The notes under the pieces: generated by a model
Told to the model about the DNA's origin: nothing
The model's input: the letters and a program-made list of their open reading frames with translations, nothing else
The model's database searches: none
Made by a program: the position numbers and the translations under genes
Shown here: positions 21,849-33,204 of the stretch, piece after piece
Numbering within the stretch: position 1 is the first letter of the stretch
How the letters are laid out: each line of letters starts with the position of its first letter
DNA from: Costus lasius
Lineage: Eukaryota > Streptophyta > Magnoliopsida > Zingiberales > Costaceae
Length of the DNA stretch: 64,000 bases
Direction of reading: 5' to 3'
NCBI GenBank assembly: GCA_027563935.2
Contig: CM050446.2
Location: 126,558,499-126,622,498, forward strand

Positions 21849-23999
21849 TCATTTAGGTTCATTTGATATAACTTCTGGACTATATGGTATTAGTTTAGAT
21901 TTTAATCCCTTTTTGGGTATCCTTTCAAGCACGTCCTTCTTCCTCTTCTCCTTCGGTCCCTTTTTAATCGGAGGTGACCTAATTGTAATGTTAGTCCCGG
22001 TGACTACATTATTACTACATATTTCAACACTATCATCCTCGACGTCATTTATAATTGCATGCTCCACCATCGATGTAATATTATCAATTGCACCATCAAT
22101 CATCTTAAGGCTTTTTTGACAATTCATACTTTTTGTTGATAATGCATATGATTTTTAACAAACACGAGTATACAATGATGATAACCTTTCTTTCCCATTG
22201 GAATCCATCATGCACCACTAATGTTGGAACTGATCCCACTTTTTGCATATTTCGGGTCAACACTTTTAAACTATGCAAACACAAAATACCATAATATTAA
22301 CACATTTTACAATCACAATCAACTGTCAATGAAGTTGAGTTAAATACGTCGAAATAAGAAAGCCCACTGCATTTAGATGCTAGCTTATATGTTTACTCTG
22401 AACCATCACAATTGCATAGTTCACATGTAATTGACAGTTGCTTAGAAAATTGTTTAGCAAATTCTGCCCTTGTATAAGCTGCAGCAGCTTGTTCTAACAT
22501 TGTCATTTCACCTGTTTGCATAATTGGACTACTATTTCTGGACCAAAAGTCTTTATACATTTCTTTCTCACGAAAATATTCAACAACTTTATCGTACTGT
22601 TCCGAGAATTCAAACATTATTAATTTTTTCTTAAAAAAATTATTTAAACTGACAATTCATGTTCTCGCTCCGTTGGGTGGTAGTCAAGTCAATACAGAAT
22701 GAATCTACACAATACACAGAAGCCCATTTTTCTCGGATTTAATAAAATTTTGAATCCAACTATTCTCATATAGGTTATACTTGTTCATCAACTCTTTCTA
22801 CAAAGACTCAAACTTCTGTACACTAGTCCGTTCATATACACAAGCTTTTAAGTCCGACAATAAAGTATGTGTACTATGAATCAGATTACTCAAATTGGTA
22901 GTACATTTATAAAAATATGCCACAAACATAATCAATGACTAGTGGAAGGGAAAACTTGTTTTATTGCTTTGGCAATAGTAACAGATTAGTCGGTAAACAT
23001 TGTCACTAGTTCTTTTTCTGACATTACTGATAAAAAAGTGTTAAATAACTAAATAAATGAATATGCACTTTTCTCAAAAAGTAAGGCAACATCAAATAAA
23101 ATAGCCATCTTGTGATGATTAATTTCAAGAATAGAGTCAAATGACATTTCATAGCTATTGCATCACAAAAATAAGCAAAATCAATAATGGCTTTACCATC
23201 TGCCCAAAACATATTGGCAACTTCTCTGTCGCATATTGAATAGCATAAACAAAGCTAGGATATGATATTTGTCTATTTCTTAAATATTCAAGAAGGCTTG
23301 TGTTTCTTTCACTTATAACTGTTCTCTTTTTTTTATGCTAATAAAATTGTTGCTGTATTTTCTAATAAATCCAACAACCTGAGAAGTATTAGATGTTGAT
23401 TAAAAAAAAAATAAATATTTGTGTTGATTTCATTCCAGATATACTCATTTGCTCTATATGGCATGTTGATACGGTAAAATCTTTCTATGTGACCTAAGCA
23501 ATGAACTTTATTAAGACTTGCCATTTCATGCTTGTGCTTTAACTCGAAACGGCTCAACTTCCATACATCATTGCCATCTATTTTGAACTCAAGGCTTCTT
23601 AGTAACTTGTGTACGATGTATTTTTTTAGTGCTCTGATTATTGCAAACAAAACTTTGAAACATTAAAAAATCCAACCTTTCGACACTCAATGTGATATTT
23701 CTTAATGCTAAACCTCATTCTTCTTGCATATTCATTATAAAATACATAAGCTTCGTCTTCATTCAAAAACTTCATACCAATTTTTGGCTCATTGGAAGAG
23801 CTCTTAAAATATTCAAAAGTTTTCTATTACAAATAATCTATACATATAAAAAAAAAACTTATAATATTAAGTAAGATTATTTGTTTAGGTTCTGGTATTT
23901 TCTCTATTGGAGCAGACCCACTTGATGATGTTATAACATTATTCAAATTCATTGTTAACCTAAATATGTGTTGGTAGAAAAATTATTCATTAACAACTA
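21849..23999 (-). pseudogene. FAR1/MudrA-type MULE transposase relic
   Basis: Minus-strand pieces follow the FAR1 order. The DNA-binding zinc-finger region is at 23350-23650 (EIDGNDVWKLSRFELKHKHEM-like). The transposase core starts at about 23215 (MFWADGKAIIDFAYF). A segment near 22940-23010 reads as the FTDQ..AIAKAI..VFPSTSHRLCLWHI block with stops. A C-terminal part lies at 22393-22617 (FSEQYDKVVEYFREKEMY, then TCELCNCDG). A basic tail at 21849-22127 contains KKGPKEKRKKD. Many stops and frameshifts are present, so it is dead. Domesticated FAR1/FHY3 factors share this fold, but the adjacent MULE terminus and the decay argue for a transposon copy. Confidence 0.75.
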
Positions 24000-24349
24000 C
24001 TTAATATTTAGGTCAAAGATGAATGCATCAATATCACACACTCGGCCAAGGATGTTCGTTGATGGTGCAAAAGTTCGTTGACGTCGTTCGTCGGAGATGG
24101 GCATCGGTCGTTGAGTGGCGCTATCAAGCAGAATGGTTCTGGCCCGAAGAGGAACTTTGATGCCACTGGCCAGAGAAGATAGTCGACGGGTGCCAGCCGG
24201 AGAGGATCATCGGCGGCGGCCGGCGGAAGATGCTGGAGAGGATCATCGAGGGCGGAGAAGAAGGGCGCCTTGAAGAGAAGCGAAGTGTTGATGGGTTGCG
24301 GGTGTTGAAGCGTTTAAGGATAGAAGCTTTTTTTTTTCTGAAGCGAAGC

Positions 24350-24549
24350 GTTGAAGCATTAAGCCATTAACTCCTCCATCGGGCGTTGACGTGTCGAAGC
24401 ATTGATGGATCGAATGGCTGGAAAAGGCTGCGCAAGTTTTCTCCCTATAATAAATAAAAGTGCATCGAGATTCGTATAGCTCAGGATCGGACGGCTAAAG
24501 ATTCACTTGTCTAATTGCTAATGCGCAGGGCCTGGCTAGAAGTTTTTTC
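24350..24549 (-). repeat. MULE terminal sequence shared with the Ulp1 arms
   Basis: It matches 6180-6374 closely, including TTCTCCCTATAATAAATAAA, GGATCGGACGGCTA and the tip CTAGAAGTTTTTTC at 24549. The FAR1 relic lies inside it (lower coordinates), so the terminus is the transposase gene's upstream end. The opposite terminus was not located. Confidence 0.75.
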
Positions 24550-25296
24550 CCTTGTCATCTCTCTCTTCCAAAGCTTGGAAATAAACATTTCTTTCTATTT
24601 CCTGGGGTTGCTGCAATTTGGTTAAACTATTCAATGGCTCGACTCAGATGGCAATTTTCATTTAAGAGAGATGATTCCTGAAGAATAATTTGATTGCAGG
24701 TTTCTCCTGCCCTACTGAAGTACCAATATTAAATCAATTGGACACAAACTTATGTGATATTCACCTTCCAAACTGGGAATCATTATTAGATTCATAGAAG
24801 GCCACTTCATTCCTGGTATCCGGAATTAGCTGGAGAAAATATAGCTTCCGTGACAATGGAAAGGCTCTATGATGGCATTGCTTTAGTTTTGATGTGTCCA
24901 TGAAGTATCAGTCTTAGAAACGGCACTGCTTTATTAAGATTCCGGAAGCGTTTATTCATTGACTCGCACAACTGCTTTATGCCTTTTCACCCTTTCAATT
25001 TTCTTTACTTTTTCTACTTCTATCATCTTAGTGAGATTTAAGTCATCAATCTGACTGCCTTACTCCTTTGCCTGAAAATGTGTCTAGAAATATGTATAAT
25101 ATTTGCTCTATATGTGTTTTAATACAAGCCAGAACTTCTGGGCATTTTGGATGGTGAAAATAACGTCAGAGAAATACCTCGCCTTATTTGTTCAACTTTG
25201 TCAAAAAAAAAAATTTCATTAACTTGCTTCTCTAATGTTTCACGAATGCAGTTGAGGTTCTAGGTCTTTGTTTTAATTTTTATTTTTCTGTTCTAG
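24550..25296. other. Non-coding sequence upstream of the DRP1 pseudogene
   Basis: I see no recognisable exon. It is pyrimidine-rich just before 25297, as expected for an intron 3' end, so it is probably remnant DRP1 intron. Earlier DRP1 exons (GTPase and middle domain) are absent from this interval. Confidence 0.4.
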
Positions 25297-27109
25297 ACGA
25301 CCTGGTGGAGATCGGATATATGGGGTTTTTGACAACTAACTACCTGCAACTTTAAAGAAACTGCCATTTGATAGACACCTTTCTTTGCAGAATGTTCGAA
25401 AGGTTATTTCAGAGGCAGATGGTTATCAGCCCCATTTGATTTCTCCCGAACAAGGATATAGAAGGCTTATAGATAGCTCTCTAAGTTATTTCAAGGGTCC
25501 AGCAGAGGCATCCGTAGATGCTGTATACTTTCTGTACTCAAGATCTCTCCTACTGTTAGTTATTAGTCTCCTTTCAGTGCTTTTATTATGTTGTCTTGTT
25601 TCTACTTTTTGTGCTTGCTGTACCCGGAGAACTAGAATTAGACTAACTAGTTTCAGTAGCAGAAAAATATATGGAAGTCTTGGAAAGTTACAAATTATAG
25701 CATTCTTCACACACACCTTAATGAGAATTTGTTCCTGTTTTTCTTACAGGTGCACTGTCTTGAAAGAGCTTGTTCGGAAGTCTATTGGTGAAACATACGT
25801 TACCACTTAGCAATTCTTCTCAGATAATAAAGTTATCTTCAAAATAAATACATGTAAATACTGAATGCCGTTGTATTATTTCTTCAGATTCTCAAATTTT
25901 ATCCAAAAGCATTCTTTAGTATCACATATTCTTTGACGATCATGTATCAATTCTCTATAAATCAACTACACATATTTCTTCTAATTCGCTTGAAACTAGC
26001 TAGCCCCCTAGCTTTTTTTGTTCTTTTCTTGTTTCCTTAAGTATTGTGCTCCGGTGGCTTTTGCATTGGGTAGGAATTGAAACGCTTCCCAACTCTTCAG
26101 TCCGACATAGCAGCTGCCTCAAATGAAGCGTTGGAAAAGTTCCGAGAAGAGAGCCGCAAAACAGTTCTTCGTCTTGTGGAAATGGAATCCACCTACCTTA
26201 ACGGTGGACTTCTTCAGAAAACTTTCTCATGAACCTGAAAAAGAAAAAGGTTCAGCTCCTGACCGACTCCAACTGCTCAAGCACCAGATAGATATGGCGA
26301 TCACCACTTGAGGAAGAATGGTACATTCAAACTTATTTACTTGCAAAATTGTATTTTCTGAATTTGAATTTAATACTTACGTCGTATCTGATATTCCAAT
26401 TTTATTTTCTTTCATTCTTCTTACATATGCTTAAGATGTATATCAGTCTTATCGTGCTCTTTGTGGTTTTTTTTGACATCCTCGCGAATCCAATTCTCAG
26501 GTTCGAATGTGTCGGCTTATGTTAGCATGGTATGTGACATATTGAAGAACTATTCCGAAGGGTATAGTTCATTGTCAAGTCCGTGAAGCAAAGCGGTCGC
26601 TGCTTAATCAATTCTACGTTCACGTTGGGAGTAGAGAGGTGAATAAAAATATACTTCTGCTAGTTCTAGTTTCACTCCAGACGTGAAATTCTTCTCATGC
26701 CTGAACCAAGATTCGTTCTCGACATTCTCTTGAACCTACTATTATCATCAATGAGTGAAACAACAATATTAAGAAATCTGTAGTCAACGGCATGTTAAAG
26801 CATATGTCCTCTTTTGATCAAGTAGAATATGACCCTCAGAGTCATCTCTTCTACTCAAATGATATACATGTTGTTAGTTGTTGAATTATTGTTTAATTAG
26901 ATTTAGCTCTCTTTAAGAGACAAATTTTCTCACCCTCCTCTCTCTTTCTTCTTCATACTGACATGCTTGCTTTTATACCGCAGCAAAAGCAGCTTAGTGC
27001 TATGTTAGATGAAGATCCATCTCTTATGGAGAAGAGGAATGGAATAGCTAAGCGACTCGAGCTCTACAACTCTGCAAGAGATGATATTGATTTGGTTGCA
27101 TGGGAATGA
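25297..27109 (+). pseudogene. Dynamin-related protein 1 (DRP1C-like) pseudogene, 3' exons
   Basis: Five exon-like blocks at 25297-25522, 25750-25795, 26074-26320, 26501-26638 and 26984-27109 match the end of the plant DRP1 middle domain through the GTPase-effector domain. Examples are [70 protein letters not shown] and LDEDPSLMEKRNGIAKRLE. The last block ends at a natural-looking stop (DDIDLVAWE). DRP1 proteins are large GTPases of cell-plate formation and clathrin-mediated endocytosis. The copy is broken: an in-frame TAA sits at 25337-25339, two bases are lost near 25757, one base is gained near 26202, and two are lost near 26550. The whole N-terminal GTPase half is missing. Confidence 0.85.
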
Positions 27110-27186
27110 TTGAAAAAGCAAATTTTCAGATTCTTTTTACACGCGACATTAGCCACATGGCAGGTGGAAATCTACTTCCACACTCT

Positions 27187-27374
27187 TCCATTTCTTATGC
27201 ATATCAACAAGCATTTGTTAAAGCGTCATATAAGTGCGACAGGCCATTGTGCATTCATCAACGCTACAATTGCTATTCTTTCCATTTCTTATGAATATCA
27301 ACAAGCATTTGTTAAAGCTTGATGTAAGTGCGACAGGCCATTGTGCATTCATCAACGCTACAATTGCTATTCTT
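27187..27374. repeat. 94-bp tandem duplication
   Basis: 27187-27280 and 27281-27374 are near-identical (ATATCAACAAGCATTTGTTA ... CATCAACGCTACAATTGC). It lies just downstream of the DRP1 stop, in its former 3' flank. Confidence 0.9.
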
Positions 27375-27404
27375 TTCAACACAGCCTGTTGTTTGTGTAC
27401 TTAG

Positions 27405-28626
27405 TGTTAGGGCCCGGTTCAGCGGTTCGGCCCAAGCCCAGGTCCAACCGAGATAAACAACGGGCAGCGGCCCAATCCACAGTCTTCTCTTCAAACGCAC
27501 GCGCGGAGCTCGCGTGCGACGGATTCGTGCCGAACGAAGACGGCGTCGTCTCCGCAACACACGGACGCGGACGCGTTCGTCGGCGTTCGGACGCGGTCTC
27601 CAGCGGGTTGCTCGGACGAGCTCGACGACGGCGGTCGCGAGCGAAGCGGAAGACGCGGGCTGCCTTCCCGATTTGGAGGAACGTACGCGAGGGACGCGGA
27701 GCTGGAGACGAAGCAGCCGAAGAAGCGGACGCGGCTTCCTTCTCTATAAAAGCTCGACGCGGCGGTCGAGTTCGGTGTGCGCGAGGGCGTCACCACACAG
27801 AGCGCCGGGGAGCGACTCCACCGGCGACGGCGAGGGCGCCGTCGCCTCTTCCAGAGCGGGGCTCTGATGCCGCCAGGGGCGAAGGTCGGCGCGGCGGTGC
27901 CGACGAGAGAACCAGAGCGATTGTAACCGGCGTCTAGAGAGACGACCGGCGAGGGTGGGATGGGGGCGCCGGCGGGCGTCGAGAGGAGAGATTGTAAGTT
28001 TCTTCCAGGAATAAACGAAGCATTACCTTCTATCTCCTTCCCCTGTTCTACGACGACGGGAGGCGGCGGCCTTCCCCTTTGTTCCAACGGAATCCAGAGC
28101 GCGGCGGCGCTCGGCAACAGCGACGACGCGGCGGCGTCGTGCGTCGCGAGGTTGAAGACGACGCGAGCGTCGAGCGTTCGAAACGAGGCAGAAGTCAACA
28201 TTGAGGCGGTCAACGACGTGGAATCGAACGAAATCGGATTTCGATTTCGGCAGACGTCAGCGGGGCGACGCTGACGTAAGGCGGCGTGATTTCGATTTCG
28301 AATTCGCGAGCGGCGAATGAAATCGGAAGGTGACGTCAGCAGACGAGCGGCTGACGTAAGCGAAGGCAAAATCGGCGATTGTGATTTTGACCAAAGTCAA
28401 AATCAGAAGAGGTAAATTGGATTTAGGGTTCCGATCGGATTTCTAAATTTGGGGTTAGGGTTTTCTCCGTGCGATCTTGTATTTGGGGATAAAATTTATT
28501 CGGGGAGATTAGGGTTTCGAATTTTGGGTCGGAAACCCTAGGGAGAGTTACGTTCTGGTATTCCGCCGGACGGCTCTAGGAAGCGGATAAGCGCTCATCC
28601 TAGGACGATCCGACCGGGGCGTGACA
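27405..28626 (+). repeat. 5' LTR of the non-autonomous element
   Basis: 1222 bases, GC-rich in the first two-thirds with AGGGTTT-rich AT sequence near the end. It contains a TATA box at 27745-27752. It ends GTGACA before the primer site. Confidence 0.9.
27745..27752 (+). promoter_or_regulatory. LTR TATA box
   Basis: TATAAAAG follows a CT-rich stretch about 340 bases into the LTR. The equivalent sits at 29599-29606 in the 3' LTR, and TATAA-type motifs occupy a similar place in the related LTRs (about 32871 and 63300, minus strand). This suggests the U3/R boundary. Confidence 0.6.
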
Positions 28627-29258
28627 ACAGGTATCAGAGGCTAAAATGATCCAGCAAGGTGAATCAGAAAGATCTGAGAGGCAACACCATCACTACGGGC
28701 GACAAGGAGTATCGTTCTTCCAGGGCAGGGGTCCTGATGCCAACACCAGGGAGTGTTGATGCCAATGTCAAAGGGCATTGATGCCGATGTCAGGGACGTC
28801 GATGCCGATGTCAGGGGATATCGAAGGAGACTCTATAAGATCTCAGTGATTGCAAGATCACTTCCCGGAGCAGGGGCTCTGATGCCAATGCATAGCATTG
28901 ATGCCAACACTAAGGCGTGTTGATGCCAACCCCAGGGGACGTTGATGCCAACACCAGGGCGTGTTGATGCCAATGCATAGCATTGATGCCGGCGCCAGGG
29001 GCGTTGATGCCGGCGCCAGGGGCGTTGATGCCGGCGCCAGGGGCGTCGATGCCGGTGTCAGGGACATCGAGGTTCAGCTGAGATTCAGCAAACATGGTGA
29101 AGCAAGATTATCCTTGACAAATTTGTTGATGCAGGTTGCTATAAGCATGGTGCAGCAAACACTCATCATCAGAGGAGGAAGGACTTTGAACATTGGAGGG
29201 CCAATGTTCAACTTGCATGGAACATCGAGGGCGATGTTCAAATCAGGTGGGGGAGTAT
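28627..29258 (+). repeat. Interior of the LARD: GATGCC-based minisatellite
   Basis: From about 28725 to 29075 the interior is built of units beginning GATGCC and ending in CAGGG-like blocks. The purest part has three 21-base copies, GATGCCGGCGCCAGGGGCGTT, at about 28985-29050. Being a multiple of three, these translate as DAGARGV repeats. One unit (GGGCTCTGATGCCGCCAGGGGCG) also lies in each LTR, at about 27859 and 29713. Nothing resembles a gag or pol domain. Confidence 0.8.
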
Positions 29259-30480
29259 TGTTAGGGCCCGGTTCAGCGGTTCGGCCCAAGCCCAGGTCCA
29301 ACCGAGATAAACAATGGGCAGTGGCCCAATCCACAGTCTTCTCTTCAAACGCACGCGCGGAGCTCGCGTGCGACGGATTCGTGCCGAACGAAGACGGCGT
29401 CGTCTCCGCAACACACGGACGCGGACGCGTTCGTCGGCGTTCGGACGCGGTCTCCAGCGGGTTGCTCGGACGAGCTCGACGACGGCGGTCGCGAGCGAAG
29501 CGGAAGACGCGGGCTGCCTTCCCGATTTGGAGGAACGTACGCGAGGGACGCGGAGCTGGAGACGAAGCAGCCGAAGAAGCGGACGCGGCTTCCTTCTCTA
29601 TAAAAGCTCGACGCGGCGGTCGAGTTCGGTGTGCGCGAGGGCGTCACCACACAGAGCGCCGGGAAGCGACTCCACCGGCGACGGCGAGGGCGCCGTCGCC
29701 TCTTCCAGAGCGGGGCTCTGATGCCGCCAGGGGCGAAGGTCGGCGCGGCGGTGCCGACGAGAGAACCAGAGCGATTGTAACCGGCGTCTAGAGAGACGAC
29801 CGGCGAGGGTGGGATGGGGGCGCCGGCGGGCGTCGAGAGGAGAGATTGTAAGTTTCTTCCAGGAATAAACGAAGCATTACCTTCTATCTCCTTCCCCTGT
29901 TCTACGACGACGGGAGGCGGCGGCCTTCCCCTTTGTTCCAACGGAATCCAGAGCGCGGCGGCGCTCGGCAACAGCGACGACGCGGCGGCGTCGTGCGTCG
30001 CGAGGTTGAAGACGACGCGAGCGTCGAGCGTTCGAAACGAGGCAGAAGTCAACATTGAGGCGGTCAACGACGCGGAATCGAACGAAATCGGATTTCGATT
30101 TCGGCAGACGTCAGCGGGGCGACGCTGACGTAAGGCGGCGTGATTTCGATTTCGAATTCGCGAGCGGCGAATGAAATCGGAAGGTGACGTCAGCAGACGA
30201 GCGGCTGACGTAAGCGAAGGCAAAATCGGCGATTGTGATTTTGACCAAAGTCAAAATCAGAAGAGGTAAATTGGATTTAGGGTTCCGATCGGATTTCTAA
30301 ATTTGGGGTTAGGGTTTTCTCCGTGCGATCTTGTATTTGGGGATAAAATTTATTCGGGGAGATTAGGGTTTCGAATTTTGGGTCGGAAACCCTAGGGAGA
30401 GTTACGTTCTGGTATTCCGCCGGACGACTCTAGGAAGCGGATAAGCGCTCATCCTAGGACGATCCGACCGGGGCGTGACA
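29259..30480 (+). repeat. 3' LTR of the non-autonomous element
   Basis: Same length as the 5' LTR, with only a few substitutions (for example ACAATGGGCAGTGG against ACAACGGGCAGCGG). It ends GTGACA before the CTTAG duplication. Confidence 0.9.
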
Positions 30481-30813
30481 CTTAGCATGTGTATTTTATC
30501 ACGTTTTATCTCCCGTTTGTTATGTCTCCAGAAACTGAGATTCATATTTGCACCATGATTCAGGTTGGAGGTTGATACATGTTAACAGGATTAAACGCAA
30601 ACGTACAAGTATCATTTCAAAGTGCTCCATGCATTTTGATTGTTTCTTACTGCTTAATAATACTGTAGTGATTTTGAAAAGAGGTTATTTTAGTTATTTT
30701 ACCTTTTAGTTATTCACGAGATGGAAAAATGAGCAAGAAAAATATTCAGAATTCACACATCACAAAAAAAAAATGAATTCACAAGTCACATTTTGTAACG
30801 GACATAGGAAAAA

Positions 30814-31223
30814 TTTTCTAGGTAGAGCACACTGCCTAATTTTTTTAGGCAGGATGCCATAATCACCGTCCATCTCTGGCAATGATTACAATGAAAATAA
30901 ATTTCTATCATCTTAGAGAAATTTCTACCATATATAAAAAATTTAAAATATTATAAAAAAAATATGAATCATGTTACTTAGTAATATATACAAAAAATTT
31001 CTACCACCTTAGATAAATTTCTACCATATATGAAAAATTCAAAAAATATATAAAAATTTAAAAAATATAAAAATTTTCTATTGAACAAGGATAAAAATTA
31101 AATGACACTAAATTTATATGTTTTAAACGTTTTTCATTATAATTTCTATCATCCTATATAAATTTCTACTATGTTAGACCCACCTTGCTCAAAATTATAG
31201 GCAGGGCATCCCTTCCTAGAAAA
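30814..31223. mobile_element. Possible MITE
   Basis: The ends are inverted and similar: TTTTCTAGGTAGAGC...CTGCCTAAT against the reverse complement of ATAGGCAGGGCATCCCTTCC..TAGAAAA. Inside, an AAATTTCTACCA phrase repeats with a period near 100 (about 30899 and 31001). No clear target duplication. The flanks 30486-30813 and 31224-31236 show nothing recognisable. Confidence 0.4.
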
Positions 31224-31264
31224 CATGCCCATAGATATAGACGAACTTTTGGGTTGAGCACTTG

Positions 31265-31941
31265 CACCTTATTTACTTAGAGGGAAAGGAAGAAGGAAAA
31301 GATGGATTCTTACTTTTTCCCTCGTTTACTAGGGAGGATGGATTTCTAACGAAGGAAAGAAGGAAAATAGGAGTGTTTTCCTTCGATTCTATATTTGCCC
31401 AAATCGGGTGGATTGCTATAGTACCATCACTTGCACTCGTCGTTGCTGCTACCTGGCCGCCTCTTCTCTCCCACTCGTCATCGCCATTGCCTTCCTGGCT
31501 CGCCGTCGCCACCGCTGCCTCTTCCCTGCTCGCCTGTCACCTTTCCAAGTCATTGCCACTACTTCGCTTACTCACCCCGCCTGCTCACATGTCCTCTCTC
31601 CCGCCTTTCGCCTCACCTCGCCCACTGCCACCTTGCCTCCCCTGCTCGCATCACCTTTCGCCCACCTTTGCGCTCACCTGCCTCGCCTCACTCACTGCCG
31701 CCTTGCCTCACCACCGCTACGCTCGACCGCTCTACCTCTCCTCTTGCCCGCCTCACCTCATATGCTACTGCCTTGCCTCGCCTGCTGCCACCTCGCCTCA
31801 CTGCTCACCCGCCACCTCCCTCTCCTTCCCCATTTTGGACACGAACACGGACACGTGAAAGTCACGTGTCCTCCTAATTCACTTCCTCTTTTTTTTCCCT
31901 TCTTTGTTTCCCTTTCCCCCTCGGCCCAAGTAAACAGGGTG
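31265..31941. mobile_element. Small TIR element, 677 bp, TSD TTG
   Basis: Terminal inverted repeats CACCTTATTTACTTAG and CACCCTGTTTACTTGG (13 of 16 match). The 3-bp duplication TTG stands at 31262-31264 and 31942-31944. The interior has GGAAGGAAAAG-type purine tracts at one side and a long CT-rich stretch (31440-31840) whose open frames are compositional. A 3-bp TSD fits CACTA or PIF/Harbinger relatives. No transposase. Confidence 0.65.
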
Positions 31942-32051
31942 TTGGTGTCTACATAGGTATAGAGAAATATCATTGTGGACCGTCAAGATACAAGGACTTT
32001 TGGACCGGACTTCGGAAGGGAAATAGACGGACTTTTGGGTCGAGCACTTGG

Positions 32052-33199
32052 TGTCATGCCTCGGTCGGATCACCCTTGAATCGGCGTTTAACCGATGTCT
32101 TAGGGCCGTCCGGCGGAACACCAGAGCGTGAACTTCCGCTCGGGTTAGGTTTCCCCCAAATTGAAAACCTTAACCCTAGCCGTCCAAAATCGACCCCCAA
32201 TTCAGAAAATGAACGGAAACCCTAAATAGAGATTACCTCAATTTTGACCGAAGTCAAAATCAACCCGTCAACGCTGTCAACACGAAAATCAGCAGCGCCG
32301 CTCGAATTTGCTTTGCTAACGTCATCGCACGTCAGCCGCTTCTTCTCGCCGAACTTCGTCCGCTGACTCGTCTGATTCGTTGACTTTGTCAACGAATCCT
32401 CGTTTCGAACGCAGCTCGCGTTCTTCGTCTTCTCCACGCGACTCGCGACGTCGCCGTTCGTCGTCTACAACCTTCCGTGCACCGCCGGCGTGTGTGATCT
32501 GGCCGGAGAAGGAAGGCGTCGCCCTTCCTCCTTCCACCGTCGTCCGTCTTTCGGCAGCCACCTGCCACCGAAAACCGTCGTCGCCGCGAAAGGAACCAGA
32601 AACAGGGGAAGTGGATTGAAGAAAGGAAAGCTTTATTATTCTATTGGAAGCTACAAAACCTTTCTTTGGCAACTGCCCTGTCGCCGTCGCCCACTCCCCT
32701 CCCTCACCGGAAACCGGCTACAATCTCTCTCTGGTTCGCTCTCCTAAGACCGCCTCGCCAGACTCTCCTCTCGGTGGTTGATCTCTCACGCGAAACTCTC
32801 CCTCGCTGAGCTCTGTGTGGTGAAGATAACAAGGGCCCAGATACCTCTCATCTCTGCCCTTCTCGATGGCTTTATAGAGAGAGGCCGCCGCCTCTGCTCT
32901 TCCGCGCGTCCGCGTCCTCCGCGGACGTCGCGTGGTCTCCTGCCCTAACCGCGTCCACCCAGCTGCGTCCGAGTCTTCCTTTCCTCGCGATCTGCTCGCG
33001 TTCTCTGCCGCACCGAGTGTCGTCGTCCGCTTTGCTCGGCGACGACGTCGTCGCGCCCGCAGAGCTCGCGGATGAAGCTCGCAAAGTTGCAGCATCCGTG
33101 TGCATCGGAGAGGATGAGTCACGGTCAACTGCATGCGTTGACCGAGCCATTCGTCCGCCGTTGCTATTTGGGCTTGGGCTTGAGCCGAACGGCCTAACA
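32052..33199 (-). repeat. Solo LTR, minus orientation, of the 27405-element family
   Basis: On the minus strand it starts TGTTAGGCCGTTCGG and ends GGCATGACA. It shares the AGGGTTT-rich 3' part and the GTTCCGCCGGACGG block with the LTR at 27405-28626. CTTGG flanks it at 32047-32051 and 33200-33204. No interior or second LTR in the same direction, so it is a solo LTR of about 1148 bases. Confidence 0.75.
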
Positions 33200-33204
33200 C
33201 TTGG

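Larger units (their letters stand above)
27405..30480 (+). mobile_element. Young non-autonomous LTR retrotransposon (LARD/TRIM-like)
   Basis: Two LTRs of 1222 bases each (27405-28626 and 29259-30480) flank a 632-base interior. TSD CTTAG stands at 27400-27404 and 30481-30485. I count only about five differences between the LTRs, so insertion is recent. LTRs begin TGTTAGGGCCCGG and end GGGGCGTGACA. A degenerate Met-type primer site (GGTATCAGAGGC, 28630-28641) follows the 5' LTR. A polypurine tract (GGTGGGGGAG) precedes the 3' LTR. There is no gag or pol. The last 40 bases before the 3' LTR resemble those of the gypsy element at 63628-63670, the likely source of trans-acting proteins. Long open frames in the GC-rich LTRs occur in duplicate and look incidental. 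Confidence 0.9.

Noticed and set aside
21849..24000. Domesticated FAR1/FHY3 transcription factor gene
   Set aside because: Many stops and frameshifts and an adjoining MULE terminus indicate a transposon relic.
28725..29075. Regular short repeats, considered as a CRISPR-like array
   Set aside because: Repeats are adjacent and variable, spacers are not unique, and this is a plant retrotransposon interior.
27491..30223. 292-codon minus-strand open frames, one in each LTR of the young element, and overlapping plus-strand frames
   Set aside because: They lie in GC-rich LTR sequence, occur in both LTRs because the LTRs are copies, show no domain, and overlap open frames on the other strand.
31262..31956. 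Overlapping open frames of up to 198 codons
   Set aside because: CT-rich low-complexity DNA inside a TIR element; open in several frames at once, with a composition-driven Ser/Pro/Leu product.
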